Source: Closterium sp. Naga37s-1
Lineage: Eukaryota; Streptophyta; Zygnematophyceae; Desmidiales; Closteriaceae
Reading direction: 5' to 3'
DNA length: 64,000 nucleotides
Assembly (NCBI GenBank): GCA_947471745.1
Contig: CANJKZ010000467.1
Span: 496,001-560,000, forward strand
Positions 34,486 to 45,100 of the stretch are shown here, piece after piece. Position numbers and translations under genes: made by a program. How positions within the stretch are numbered: the first letter of the stretch is position 1; each line of letters starts with the position of its first letter. A model generated the notes under the pieces. That model made no database searches. It had not been told where the DNA came from and worked only from the letters and a program-made list of their open reading frames with translations.

Positions 34486-34617
34486 TGTCAGAACATTATA
34501 GCTTATGCTGCTGTGTAGGCTATAGTGGGGTATTCCATAGGGGGTACAACCAATTAGGGTTTCATATTTGTACTCACTTCATTTCATAGTTCATCCATTC
34601 TTGTTCAAATCTTCTCA
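34486..34617 (+). repeat. 5' LTR of intact CopA element
   Basis: This 132-bp LTR starts TGTCAGAACATTATAGC and ends AAATCTTCTCA. It contains GTAGGCTATAGTGGGG and GGGTACAACC...AGGGTTTCATATTTGTA, shared in order with the LTR at 58571-58708. It is the likely promoter and polyadenylation region by position. Confidence 0.95.
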
Positions 34618-35779
34618 TGGTATCGAGCAGGTTCCCCCTTGGGAACTGTGCTTAGGGCCCACCACATCGATTTTTTTTTTTCTGCCCGAAGCGCGCTCAG
34701 CCCGAGTCGCGCTCCGGGCCCTCACTTCGTCGAGCCGCCCTAGCGGCCCTGCACTGCGGCCCCGCCACCCGTCTCCGCGGCCCCGCCGCCCGTCTTCGCG
34801 GCCCCGCCGCCTCTCTCCTAGCGGCCCCGCCGCCCTACCTAGCGGCCCCGCCGCCTCTCTCCTAGCGGCCCCGCCGCCCTACCTCGCGGCCTCGCCGCCC
34901 CATTGCGCGGCCCCGCCGCCCTACCTAGCGGCCCCGCCGCCCCATCGCGGCCCCGCCGCCCCATCGCGCGGCCCCGCCGCCCTACCTAGCGGCCTCGCCG
35001 CCCTACCTAGCGGCCCCGCCGCCCCATCGCGCGGCCCCGCCGCCCCATCGCGCGGCCCCGCCGCCCCATCGCGCGGCCCCGCCGCCCTTCCTCGCGGCCC
35101 CGCCGCCCCATCGCGCGGCCCCGCCGCCCTACCTAGCGGCCCCGCCGCCCTTCCTCGCGGCCCCGCCACCTTACCTGCGGCCCCGCCACCTTACCTGCGG
35201 CCCCGCCCTTACCTGCGGCCCCGCCGCCCTCTGCTGTGGCCCCGCCACCTTACCTGCGGCCCCGCCACCTTACCTGCGGCCCCGCCACCTTACCTGCGGC
35301 CCCGCCGCCCTCTGCTGCGGCCCCGCCACCCTATCTGCGACCCCGCCACCCTACCCGCGGCCACGCCGCCCTTACCAGCGGCCCCGCCGCCCTTACCTGC
35401 GGCCCCGTCACCTGCTGCCCAGCCGTGCCGCCCTGCAGCAGCACAGCCGAGCCGCCCAGCAGCCGAGCCGCCGAGCCGCCCAGCAGCCGAGCCGCCCAGC
35501 AGCCGAGCCGCCGAGCCGCCCAGCAGCCGAGCTGCCCAGCAGCCGAGCCGCCCAGCAGCCGAGCCGCCCAGCGGCCGCGCCGCCCAGCAGCCGAGCCGCC
35601 CAGCAGCCGAGCCGCCCAGCAGCGGAGCCGCCGAGCCGCCGGGCCGCCCAGCAGCTGAGCCGCCGAGCCGCCGCGCCGCCCTCCTTCAGGGCCGCCCGAC
35701 CTGCCCAGTCTGGTGAGCACAGCGCCTTTTCACTGCACTGTCCTCACCCTACTGTTTGCGCTGCTAGTCGTCTAGGGTC
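34618..35779 (+). other. CopA leader with primer site and GC-rich repeats
   Basis: The primer-binding site TGGTATCGAGCAGG (one base shorter than the plant initiator-Met site) starts at 34618. From about 34740 to 35400 come units of about 20-21 bp built on GCGGCCCCGCCGCC, with CTACCTA or CCATCGC variations. From about 35430 to 35690 a second array is built on CAGCAGCCGAGCCGCC. The open frame 34568-35716 and its antisense partners are Pro/Ala/Arg low-complexity artefacts. The start codon of gag-pol follows at 35780. Confidence 0.8.
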
Positions 35780-38700
35780 ATGGCTACCCCTAGTGTTCTC
35801 GCCTTTGACGCTGAGGGTAGGGCCATTGACTTTGAGGTCTGGGTAGATGACCTGCAGCTGTTCTTACAGTGCGATAGGGCAGACGGCCTCTCTCTCTTTG
35901 ACCTCACCTCTGGCACCTCCACTGCCCCTGCTGCTGATGCTGACGCCAATGTTCGCTCCCAGTGGGCCACGCGCGACGCTGCTGCACGTCTTGCTGTGCG
36001 TCGCCACCTCCCTACCTCCGAGCGTGCGCACTTTAGTCAGTACAAGAGTGCTCAGACCTTGTACGACGCTGTAGTTGCGCGCTACTCCTCCCCTGCCACT
36101 GCTGCACTGAGCCGTCTCATGCTACCGTACCTCTTTCCTGATCTTGCTGCCTTTCCCACAGTCACTGACCTCATTACGCACCTGCGCACTAGTGACACTC
36201 GCTACCGCGCTGCACTCCCTCCTGACTTCTGCGCCAGGAACCCCCCCCCCATGTACATCACTCTTTACTACATAGTCACTCGCCTTCCTGACTCCCTTCG
36301 CGTAGTCAGGGACCACTTTCTCTCTGTCTGTCCCACCACTCTCACTGTTGACCTCCTCGAGAAGTCCCTCCTAGCGGCCGAGAAGAGCATAGTCGCTGTA
36401 GGGGCCTCTCGTGGTGACCCGCGCACCCCCATCTTTGAGGGGCGTTCCCCCTCCCCCCTTCTGCCCTCTGTTGCCTCTGCTGCTGCGGCCGACCTACTTG
36501 TTCTTGAGTCGGTCGGTGCGGCGTCTGCCCCTAGCGGGAGACGCCGCTCTGGCAAGGGCAAGGGGGGCAAGGGCGCTGGAGGAGCGAGCGGGGGCGGTGG
36601 AGGTGGAGGTGGCGGCAGTTGGGGGAGTGGGGGTGGCGGTGGGAGTGGAGGTGGGGGTGGAGGGGTCGGTGGCGGCAGTGGTGGTGGAGGTGGCGGCGGC
36701 GGTGGCGGTGGGAGCGGAGGTGGCGGAGGTGGCGGAGGTGGAGGCGGCGGCGGAGGCGGAGGCGGCGGCAGTAGCGGAGGCGGCGGAGGCGTTGGAGGCG
36801 GCGGGGGTGGCGGTGGTGCTGGTCGCGGGTCTTCGCAGAGGAGTGGCTCCGGTGGTGGCTCGCGCCAGCAGCAGCAGCGTGGTCGTGACACCCTGTCCCC
36901 TCAGCAGCTTCGTGAGTGGTACACTGCGCGTCAGCGGGGTGGGGGTTTTGGTCCGTGCTCCTACGTTTTGCGCACTGGTGACCGTGCGGGTGAGCAGTGT
37001 GGGGGTGCCCACCCCACCCAGCGCTGCTTTGGCCGCCTGACGGACGCGTGGCGTCACCAGTTCCCGGAGGCCTCCGAGATCCCTCGCTGGGGCGAGCTGT
37101 CTAGGGCGGGTGTTGCCATCTATGATCTTGACTTTGATGCTATTCTCTCTGCCATGTATGCTGTGTCTATTAGTGATGAGGGTGACTGTTACCGGTGTTT
37201 CCCGCCCGATCCGGGCATTGAGACTGCTGCTCTAGGTCCTGGTGAGGCTGCTGCCCTAGGTGCTTGCGACGCTGCTGCTCTAGGTGCTCGTGTGTCTGCG
37301 TCCTCAGGTACTGGTGAGTCTGCGCTCTCAGGTACTGCGTCGGCTTCGGCCTCCCTCACCTTCACCCTTGACTCTGGGGCGTCTCGCTCCTTCTTTCGGG
37401 ACCGCACCACACTCACACCGCTGAGTCGACCGGTTGCAGTGTCTCTGGCTGACCCCTCTGGGGGTCCTGTCCTGTCTCGCTTCTCCACAGTCCTCCCGTA
37501 TCCGGCGGCTCCCTCTGGCACCCTGTCTGGTCTCTACCTTCCCTCGTTCTCTACGAACCTGGTGAGTGGTGCTGACCTACAGGATGCGGGGGTCCACCAG
37601 TTCACTCCTGCACGTCAGAGAGTGACCCACTGTACAGAGGCTGGCACAGGCCGACACCTGGCTACGTTCACCCGTCAGCCGGGGTCGAGCCTGTACACTC
37701 TGACCACTGCGTCTCCTCCAGTTGCTGAGTATGGTAGGGTAGTTACGTCGGGTCAGGTGTTTGCTGCGGCGTCCAGGTCTGGTCCTGAGTCTGCCCCCTG
37801 TTCGTGTCGTCTCCTGTCTCACGAGACTCTCCTCTGGCACCACCGCCTTGGCCACCCCTCTCTGCTTCGGCTCAGAGGTATGGCCTCCCGTCTTCTTGTG
37901 TCCGGTCTCCCCCGGTCCCTCCCTCCCCTTCCTCAGGGCCCTGGCCCTGCCTGTGTCCCCTGTGTCGAGGGGCGCCTGCGTGCTGCCCCTCACTCCTCCC
38001 AGTTTCCTCCGATAGAGGCCCCGTTGCAGACACTTCACATGGACGTGTGGGGCCCAGCCCGCGTCCGTGGACAGGGTCACGAGCGCTACTTCCTGCTCGT
38101 TGTTGACGACTACTCGCGTTACACCACAGTCTTCCCCTTGCGCAGCAAGGGTGATGTCACTGAGGTGCTGATCGACTGGATCCGCGCAGCTCGTCTCCAG
38201 CTCAGGCAGAGCTTCGGCTCGGACTTTCCTGTTCTGCGTCTGCACTCGGACAGAGGCGGAGAGTTCTCCTCTGGCCTTCTGCGTGCCTACTGTCGTGCAC
38301 GGGGCATCCGTCAGACCTTCACGCTTCCGGACTCACCGCAGCAAAATGGGATTGCTGAGCGCCGCATTGGCATGGTCATGGACGTCGCTCGTACGTCTAT
38401 GATGCATGCGGCTGCCCCCCATTTTCTGTGGCCGTTTGCAGTGAGGTACGCGGCGCATCAGATCAACCTCCACCCCAGGGTCTCCAGGCCGGAGACCTCC
38501 CCAGCCTTGCTGTGGACGGGGAAGGTTGGCGATGCGTCGGCGTTCCGGGTCTGGGGATCTCGGGCGTTTGTCCGCGACCTGTCTGCGGACAAACTATCCC
38601 CTCGTGCTGCTCCTTGCGTCTTCCTGGGGTTCCCCCCTGACGCGCCTGGGTGGCAGTTTTACCACCCCACCTCTCGCCGTGTTCTGTCCTCCCAGGACGT

Positions 38701-41700
38701 CACGTTTGACGAGTCGGTCCCCTACTACCGCCTCTTCCCCTACCGCACTCCGTCCCTCCCCCCACCCCCACTCTTCCTGGTACCAGGTCCCCCCCAGGTA
38801 GACCCCCTCCCCCCTCAGGGTCCTGCCCCTTCAGGTGTGTCCCAGGTAGACGCAGTCGAGCCTGTCGAGGTCACTGGTGACTCTGGTGCTGCTGAGGGTG
38901 CTGAGGCTGGGGGTGCTGTACCTGGGGGTGCGGAGCCTAGGGGTGCTGGGCCTGGGGGTGCTACGTCTGGGGGTACTGAGCCTAGGGGTGCTGAGCCTGG
39001 GGGTGCTGAGCCTAGGGGTGCTGAGCCTGGGGGTGCTGAGCCTGGGGGTGCTGAGCCTAGGGGTGCTGAGCCTGGGGGTGCTGAGCCTAGGGGTGCTACG
39101 TCTGGGGGTGCTGAGCCTAGGGGTGCTACGCCTGGGGGTGCTGAGCCTGGAGGTGCTCCGCCTGGAGGTTCTCCGAGTGCTTCGTCTCGCCGGGAGCCAC
39201 TTTCTCCACAGGAGCTGCGTGAGTGGTTTGCCCGGCGCTGGAGGCGTGCTGCTGGTGCTGGAGGTCCTTCGGCTGCTGAGGGTGCTGCGGTCGCGGGTCC
39301 CGGAGGTGCTCGTCCTGGGTGCACTGGAGCTGGTGCTGCTGAGGGTGCTGGCGCTGAGACTACCGCTGGCAGTCCTACTGGGGGTGCTCCTGGTGCTGCT
39401 GGAGGTTCTGGAGCTACTGGTGGTGCTGCTGGAGCGGGTGCTCCTGCTGAGGGTTCTGGTGCTGTCCCTGCTGCTTCTAGCGTCGCCGCGCGGCCTCGAC
39501 CGTACTTCGTTCCACTCCTGCAGCAGGTTCTTGGTCTTCCACCTTCTACTGGTCCTCCTCCTCCCTTAGAGTGTCCAGAGCCTGTCTCGTCCCAGCTACA
39601 GTTGCAGCCTACCTCCCCTTTGCCTGCTCCTTCTCCCTACACTGGTCCTACTGGAGGTCTGGCTGAGCGTCGTGAGCCTGCGTCTCGCCCTGCGTCGCCT
39701 GTCCGTGCTGCTCGCACTAGTGGTCGCGGTTCGCGTCAGCGTCCTCCTCCTGTCCCTGGCACGCACCGGATGTCTCTGCGTCCGTCCACTGCTCCTCTGC
39801 GTGCCCCTTTGCCTTCTCCTCCTGAGTCCTCTCTTCCTGCTCTTGCCGACCCGGAGTCGGACTCTCTTCGTGCTGCCAGTCCTACTGTCACGCGTCTCCT
39901 TGCTACTGTTGTCACTGACCCTTCTTTCGAGTCTACTGCTGCGTCTGCTCTCGTTACTGAGCTCGTCGACTTTGCTGCTCGCTGTCGCTTAGACTACGCT
40001 GCTAGTCTTGTCGCTGAGTCTGAGTCTGTCTGTCCTCCGTCCGTCGGGGGTGAGTGTGCCCTTGGCACGGACGTCCTTGAGGACAGGCAGGAGGAGTTCC
40101 AGTGTCTGGCAGCTGCCTCACCTCATCTCGTGTCCGTACTGCTTACCCCTGAGGGAGACCCGGATGCACTTGACATCCCGACTCCGCGCTCTTACGCGGA
40201 GGCGATAGAGGGTCCCTACTCCTCTCAGTGGCAGGCAGCTATGGATGCAGAGATGGCTTCCTGGAAGTCCACAGGCACCTACGTTGACGCTGTCCCCCCT
40301 CCTGGGGCGAACATCGTCAGTGGCATGTGGATCTTCAGGGTGAAGCGGCCGCCGGGTTCTCCGCCTGTCTTCAAGGCGCGTTACGTGGCTCGTGGCTTCA
40401 GTCAGCGGCAGGGAGTTGACTACTTTCAGACCTTCTCCCCCACCCCGAAGATGACCACTCTTCGGGTACTGCTGCACGTTGCTGCTCACCGTGACTACGA
40501 GCTGCACTCTCTTGACTTCAGCACAGCTTTCTTGCAGGGCAGCCTGCACGAGGAGATCTGGCTGCGTCGCCCACCTGGCTTCACTGGGTCTTTCCCTTCT
40601 GGTACCCAGTGGAGTCTCCGGCGTCCAGTCTACGGTCTCCGCCAGGCGCCACGTGAGTGGCACGACACACTGAGGACTACACTTGCGGCTCTTGGGTTTG
40701 CTCCTTCTACTGCCGACCCGTCGCTGTTTCTACGCACCGACACCTCTCTGCCGCCGTTCTACATCCTCGTGTACGTCGACGACTTGGTCTTTGCCACAGC
40801 TGACACTGCTGGACTCGCCTACGTGAAGTCCGAGCTGCAGAAGAGACACATGTGCACAGACCTGGGTGAACTGCGCAGCTACCTTGGCTTGCAGATCACC
40901 CGGGACAGAGCACGCCGCACCATTACCCTGACTCAGTCACACATGGTGCAGCAGGTCCTTCAGCGCTTCGGCTTCACGTACTCCTCGCCTCAGGCCACTC
41001 CTCTGTCTACTCGCCACTCGCTCTCAGCTCTGCCTTCGGATGAGTCCGTAGAGTCGAGTGGCCCGTACCCAGAGCTTGTTGGCTGCCTCATGTACCTGAT
41101 GACCTGCACACGACCTGACCTTGCATACCCTCTTAGCATTCTTGCACGCTATGTTGCTCCTGGGAGACACAGACCAGAGCACATGGCTGCAGCGAAGAGG
41201 GTGTTGCGCTACTTGTGCAGTACGTCGGGCATGGGGCTAGTGCTTGGAGGGCGGAGTCCAGTGGTCCTCACTGGGCACGCGGACGCTTCTTGGGCTAACG
41301 ACCAGGCTACGCAGCGGTCGTCACAGGGTTACACCTTCAGCCTTGGTTCCGGCTCTGTTTCGTGGCGGGCTACTCGCTCGTCTTCTGTTCTTGGCTCGAG
41401 TTGTGAGGCTGAGATCTACGCCGGGGCCATGGCTGCACAGGAGCTTCGCTGGCTCACCTACCTGCTGACCGACCTTGGAGAGCCGCCTCGTTCTCCTCCA
41501 GTCCTGTACGTAGACAACAAGGCCATGCTGGCCTTGTGTCGAGAGCAGCGACTGGAGCACAGAACAAAGCACATTGCTCTCCGCTACTTCCTTGCTCGTG
41601 AGCTACAGCAACGTGGTCAGTTGCGGCTTGCGTACGTGGCCTCTGAGGCCAACACTGCTGATGTCTTCACCAAGGCACTTCCACCTTGTGATCATCAGCG

Positions 41701-41755
41701 CTTCTGCACTCAGCTGGGTCTTGTGCCCGTCTTGCCTCACTTGCTCTCCTCTTGA
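35780..41755 (+). CDS. gag-pol: Copia gag-pol polyprotein, 1991 aa, full length
   Basis: One ATG-led frame encodes all activities. The order is PR-IN-RT-RH, the Ty1/copia order. Residues about 1-230 are the Gag capsid region (FEVWVDDLQLFLQ, VVARYSSPATAALSRL). About 269-351 is a Gly-rich tract. A zinc-binding motif follows, C393-C407-H411-C416, with a 13-residue first loop instead of the usual 2. Protease is DSGAS with Asp 531. Integrase has HHCC (WHHRLGH near 687) and catalytic D755, D824 and E860 (LHSDRGGEF, NGIAERR; 35 residues between the last two). A Gly/Ala/Glu/Pro repeat lies at about 1035-1135. RT starts near 1490 and has LVYVDDLVF (Y1665, D1667, D1668). RNase H has D1835 (GHADASWAND) and SSCEAEIYAGAM. 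It ends NTADVFTKALPPCDHQR. I see no stop, frameshift or lost catalytic residue. It would form cytoplasmic virus-like particles, copy the element RNA and integrate it. Confidence 0.95.
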   Translation: MATPSVLAFDAEGRAIDFEVWVDDLQLFLQCDRADGLSLFDLTSGTSTAPAADADANVRSQWATRDAAARLAVRRHLPTSERAHFSQYKSAQTLYDAVVARYSSPATAALSRLMLPYLFPDLAAFPTVTDLITHLRTSDTRYRAALPPDFCARNPPPMYITLYYIVTRLPDSLRVVRDHFLSVCPTTLTVDLLEKSLLAAEKSIVAVGASRGDPRTPIFEGRSPSPLLPSVASAAAADLLVLESVGAASAPSGRRRSGKGKGGKGAGGASGGGGGGGGGSWGSGGGGGSGGGGGGVGGGSGGGGGGGGGGGSGGGGGGGGGGGGGGGGGGSSGGGGGVGGGGGGGGAGRGSSQRSGSGGGSRQQQQRGRDTLSPQQLREWYTARQRGGGFGPCSYVLRTGDRAGEQCGGAHPTQRCFGRLTDAWRHQFPEASEIPRWGELSRAGVAIYDLDFDAILSAMYAVSISDEGDCYRCFPPDPGIETAALGPGEAAALGACDAAALGARVSASSGTGESALSGTASASASLTFTLDSGASRSFFRDRTTLTPLSRPVAVSLADPSGGPVLSRFSTVLPYPAAPSGTLSGLYLPSFSTNLVSGADLQDAGVHQFTPARQRVTHCTEAGTGRHLATFTRQPGSSLYTLTTASPPVAEYGRVVTSGQVFAAASRSGPESAPCSCRLLSHETLLWHHRLGHPSLLRLRGMASRLLVSGLPRSLPPLPQGPGPACVPCVEGRLRAAPHSSQFPPIEAPLQTLHMDVWGPARVRGQGHERYFLLVVDDYSRYTTVFPLRSKGDVTEVLIDWIRAARLQLRQSFGSDFPVLRLHSDRGGEFSSGLLRAYCRARGIRQTFTLPDSPQQNGIAERRIGMVMDVARTSMMHAAAPHFLWPFAVRYAAHQINLHPRVSRPETSPALLWTGKVGDASAFRVWGSRAFVRDLSADKLSPRAAPCVFLGFPPDAPGWQFYHPTSRRVLSSQDVTFDESVPYYRLFPYRTPSLPPPPLFLVPGPPQVDPLPPQGPAPSGVSQVDAVEPVEVTGDSGAAEGAEAGGAVPGGAEPRGAGPGGATSGGTEPRGAEPGGAEPRGAEPGGAEPGGAEPRGAEPGGAEPRGATSGGAEPRGATPGGAEPGGAPPGGSPSASSRREPLSPQELREWFARRWRRAAGAGGPSAAEGAAVAGPGGARPGCTGAGAAEGAGAETTAGSPTGGAPGAAGGSGATGGAAGAGAPAEGSGAVPAASSVAARPRPYFVPLLQQVLGLPPSTGPPPPLECPEPVSSQLQLQPTSPLPAPSPYTGPTGGLAERREPASRPASPVRAARTSGRGSRQRPPPVPGTHRMSLRPSTAPLRAPLPSPPESSLPALADPESDSLRAASPTVTRLLATVVTDPSFESTAASALVTELVDFAARCRLDYAASLVAESESVCPPSVGGECALGTDVLEDRQEEFQCLAAASPHLVSVLLTPEGDPDALDIPTPRSYAEAIEGPYSSQWQAAMDAEMASWKSTGTYVDAVPPPGANIVSGMWIFRVKRPPGSPPVFKARYVARGFSQRQGVDYFQTFSPTPKMTTLRVLLHVAAHRDYELHSLDFSTAFLQGSLHEEIWLRRPPGFTGSFPSGTQWSLRRPVYGLRQAPREWHDTLRTTLAALGFAPSTADPSLFLRTDTSLPPFYILVYVDDLVFATADTAGLAYVKSELQKRHMCTDLGELRSYLGLQITRDRARRTITLTQSHMVQQVLQRFGFTYSSPQATPLSTRHSLSALPSDESVESSGPYPELVGCLMYLMTCTRPDLAYPLSILARYVAPGRHRPEHMAAAKRVLRYLCSTSGMGLVLGGRSPVVLTGHADASWANDQATQRSSQGYTFSLGSGSVSWRATRSSSVLGSSCEAEIYAGAMAAQELRWLTYLLTDLGEPPRSPPVLYVDNKAMLALCREQRLEHRTKHIALRYFLARELQQRGQLRLAYVASEANTADVFTKALPPCDHQRFCTQLGLVPVLPHLLSS

Positions 41756-41970
41756 CCTTGCCTGTACTCTCACATATATATATACCTGCTCTTGCTTGTC
41801 TAGCTTTTGTATATATATGTGTGTACTCTTGCATGTGAACTGGCCGTGTGGCCTTGACCCTGTGCTCGGACTGTGTGGTGACTTTGTGATCCACCCTGAG
41901 CTTGCTTTGCTTTACTTTGCTTGACTGGTCTTGTGACCCCTTGTTCTCCCCCACTTTGCCTATGGGGGTG
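41756..41970 (+). other. 3' UTR and polypurine tract of intact CopA element
   Basis: This non-coding stretch has two TATATATATA-like tracts near 41775 and 41810, and GACTGGTCTTGTGACC as in sister copies. It ends CTATGGGGGTG directly before the 3' LTR. Confidence 0.85.
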
Positions 41971-42102
41971 TGTCAGAACATTATAGCTTATGCTGTTGTG
42001 TAGGCTATAGTGGGGTATTCCATAGGGGGTACAACCAATTAGGGTTTCATATTTGTACTCACTTCATTTCATAGTTCATCCATTCTTGTTCAAATCTTCT
42101 CA
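41971..42102 (+). repeat. 3' LTR of intact CopA element
   Basis: This 132-bp copy of 34486-34617 has one visible substitution (GCTGTTGTG versus GCTGCTGTG) and is followed by TSD CTTAC and satellite. Confidence 0.95.
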
Positions 42103-45100
42103 CTTACCCGTGTGGTTGGTACTAAATGCAAGTGCGTTGCTTACCCCTGTGGTTGGTATTAAGTGTAAGTGCGTTGAATACCCGTATGATTGGTACTAAG
42201 AGTAAATGCGTTACTTACCTGTGTGGTTCGTACTAAGAGAAAGTGCGTCACTTACCCATGTGGTTGGTACTATATGTATGTACGTTTATAAACCGTGTGG
42301 TTGGTACTAAGAGTAAGTGCGTTACTTACCCCTATGGTTGGTACTAAGGGTAAGTGCGTTACTTTCCCGTGTGGTTGGTACTAAGAATATGTGCTTTACT
42401 TATTCGTGTGGTTGGTATGATACTAAGTGTAAGTGCGTTGCTTACCCGTGTGGTTGGTACAAAGAGTATGCGTTGCTTACCCGTATGGTTGGTACTAAGA
42501 AAAAGTACAATACATACCCGTGTGGTTGGTACTAAGAGTAAGTGCGTTACTTACCCGTGTGGTTGGTACTAAGAGTAAGTGCATTATATACTTGTGTGGT
42601 TGGTACTAAGAGTAAGTGCGTTACTTACTTGTGTGGTTGGTACTAATAGTAAGTGCGTTCCTTACCCATGTAGTTGGAACTAAGAGCAAAAGCGTCACTT
42701 ACCCGTGTGGTTGGTACTAAGAGTAAGTGCGTTACTTACCCGTTTGGTTGGTACTTAGAGTACGTGCGTTACTTACTTGGTGGTCAGTACTATGAATAAG
42801 TGCCTTACTTACCCGTGTGGTTGGTACTAAGCGTAAGTACGTTACTTACTCGTGTGGTTGGTGTGGTACTAAGTGTAAGTGTGTTGCCTACCCGTGTGGT
42901 TGGTACTAAGAGTAAGTGCGTTGCTTACCCGTTTGGTTGGTACTAAGAGTAAGTGATACTTACCCTTGTGGTTGGTACTAAGAGTAAGTGCATTATATAC
43001 TTGTGTAGTTGGTACTAACAGTAAGTGCATTACTTACCCGTGTGGTTAAAACTATAGGTATGTGCCTTACTTACCCATATGGTTGGTACTAACCGTAAGT
43101 GCGTTACTTTCCCGTGTGGTTCGTACTAAGAGTAAGTGCGTTACTTACCGTGTGGTTCGTACTAAGAGTAGGTGCTTTACTTACTCGTGTGGTTGGTAGG
43201 GTACTAAGTGTAAATGCGTTGCTTACCCGTGTGGTTGGTACTAAGAGTAAGTGCATTCCTTACCCGTGTGGTTGGTACTAAAAGTAAGTGCGTTACTTAT
43301 CCGTCTGGTTGGTACTAAGAGTAAGTGCGTTACTTACCCGTGTGGTTGGTACAAAGAGTAAGTGCGTAACTTACTCGTGTGGTTGGTATTAAGAGTACTA
43401 AGTATAAGTGCCTACCGGTGGTCAGTACTAAGTATAAGTGCCTACCGGTGGTTGGTACTAAGCGTAAGTGCGTTACATACTCGTGTGGTTGGTATGGTAC
43501 TAAGTGTAAGTGCGTTGCATATCCGTGTGGTTGGTATTAAGAATCAGTACGTAACTTACCCGTGTGGTTGGTACTAACAGTAAGTGCATTAACTACCCGT
43601 GTGGTTGGTACTTTAGGTATGTGCGTTATTTACCCGTTTGGTTGGTACTAAGAGTAAGTGAGTTACTTACCCTTGTGGTTGGTACTAAGGGTAAGTGCAT
43701 TACTTACCAGTGTTGTTGGTACTATGTGTAAGTGCGTGTGGTTGCTACTAAAAGCTAGTGCGTTACTTACCCATGTGGCTGGTCCAAACAATAAGTGCAT
43801 TAGTTGCCCGTGTGGTTGGTACTGTATGTATGTGCGTTACTTTCCCATTTGGTTGGTACTAAAAGTAAGTGCGTTACTTACCCTTTTGGTTGGTAGGAAG
43901 AGTAAGTGGGTTACTTACCCGTTTGGTTGGTACTAACAGTGCGTTACTTACCCGTGTGGTTGGTACTAGGAGTAAATGCGTTACTTACCCGTGTGATTGG
44001 TACTAAACGTTAGTGCGTTACTTACCCATGTTGTTGGTACTAACAGTAAGTGCTTTAATTACCCGTGTGGTTGGTATTATACGTTTTTGCGTTACTTACC
44101 TGTGTGGTTGGTACTAAGAGTAAGTGCGTTACTTACTCTTATGGTTGGTACTAAGAGTATGTGCGTTACTTACCCGTGTTGTTCGTACTAAGTGTAAATG
44201 TGTTATTTACCCGTGTGGTTGGTACTAAGAGTACACGTGTGGTTGGTACTAACAGTAAGTGCATTACTTACCCGTGTGGTTGGTACTAAGAGTAGGTGCG
44301 TTAATTATCCGTTTGGTTGGTACTAAGAGTAAGTGCGTTACCTACCCGTGTGGTTGGTACTAAAAGTTAGTGCGTTACTTACCCATGTGGTTGGTACTAA
44401 CAGTAAGTGCACTACTTATCCGTGTGGTTGGTTCTATAGGTATGTGCATAACGTACCCGTTTGGTTGGTACTAAAAGTTCGTGCGTTACCTACCCGTTTT
44501 GTTGGTACTAACAGTGCGTTACTTACCCGTGTAGTTGGTAGTAACAGTAAGTGCGTTACTTACTTGTGTGGTTGGTACTAATAGTAAGTGCGTTCCTTAC
44601 CCATGTAGTTGGAACTAAGAGCAAAAGCGTCACTTACCCGTGTGGTTGGTACTAAGAGTAAGTGCGTTACTTACCCGTTTGGTTGGTACTTAGAGTACGT
44701 GCGTTACTTACTTGGTGGTCAGTACTATGAATAAGTGCCTTACTTACCCGTGTGGTTGGTACTAAGCGTAAGTACGTTACTTACTCGTGTGGTTGGTGTG
44801 GTACTAAGTGTAAGTGTGTTGCCTACCCGTGTGGTTGGTACTAAGAGTAAGTGCGTTGCTTACCCGTTTGGTTGGTACTAAGAGTAAGTGATACTTACCC
44901 TTGTGGTTGGTACTAAGAGTAAGTGCATTATATACTTGTGTAGTTGGTACTAACAGTAAGTGCATTACTTACCCGTGTGGTTAAAACTATAGGTATGTGC
45001 CTTACTTACCCATATGGTTGGTACTAACCGTAAGTGCGTTACTTTCCCGTGTGGTTCGTACTAAGAGTAAGTGCGTTACTTACCGTGTGGTTCGTACTAA

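Larger units (their letters stand above)
34486..42102 (+). mobile_element. CopA LTR retrotransposon, apparently intact, 7617 bp
   Basis: The 132-bp LTRs (34486-34617 and 41971-42102) differ at one base by eye (C/T). The TSD is CTTAC (34481-34485 and 42103-42107). The primer site TGGTATCGAGC begins at 34618 and the polypurine tract CTATGGGGGTG ends at 41970. A GC-rich repeat leader precedes one uninterrupted gag-pol frame. The element is inserted in the 37-bp satellite in the same orientation as the array. One LTR difference and a full coding frame indicate recent transposition and possible activity. Confidence 0.95.

Noticed and set aside
34568..35716. 382-codon Pro/Ala/Arg-rich frame upstream of gag-pol
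   Set aside because: It is made of GC-rich tandem repeats in the leader, begins inside the LTR, and sister elements have unrelated repeats in the same place.
36268..36891. Antisense proline-rich and +1/-1 frames over the Gly-rich gag tract
   Set aside because: Shadows of the gag-pol frame caused by GGT/GGC codon runs.
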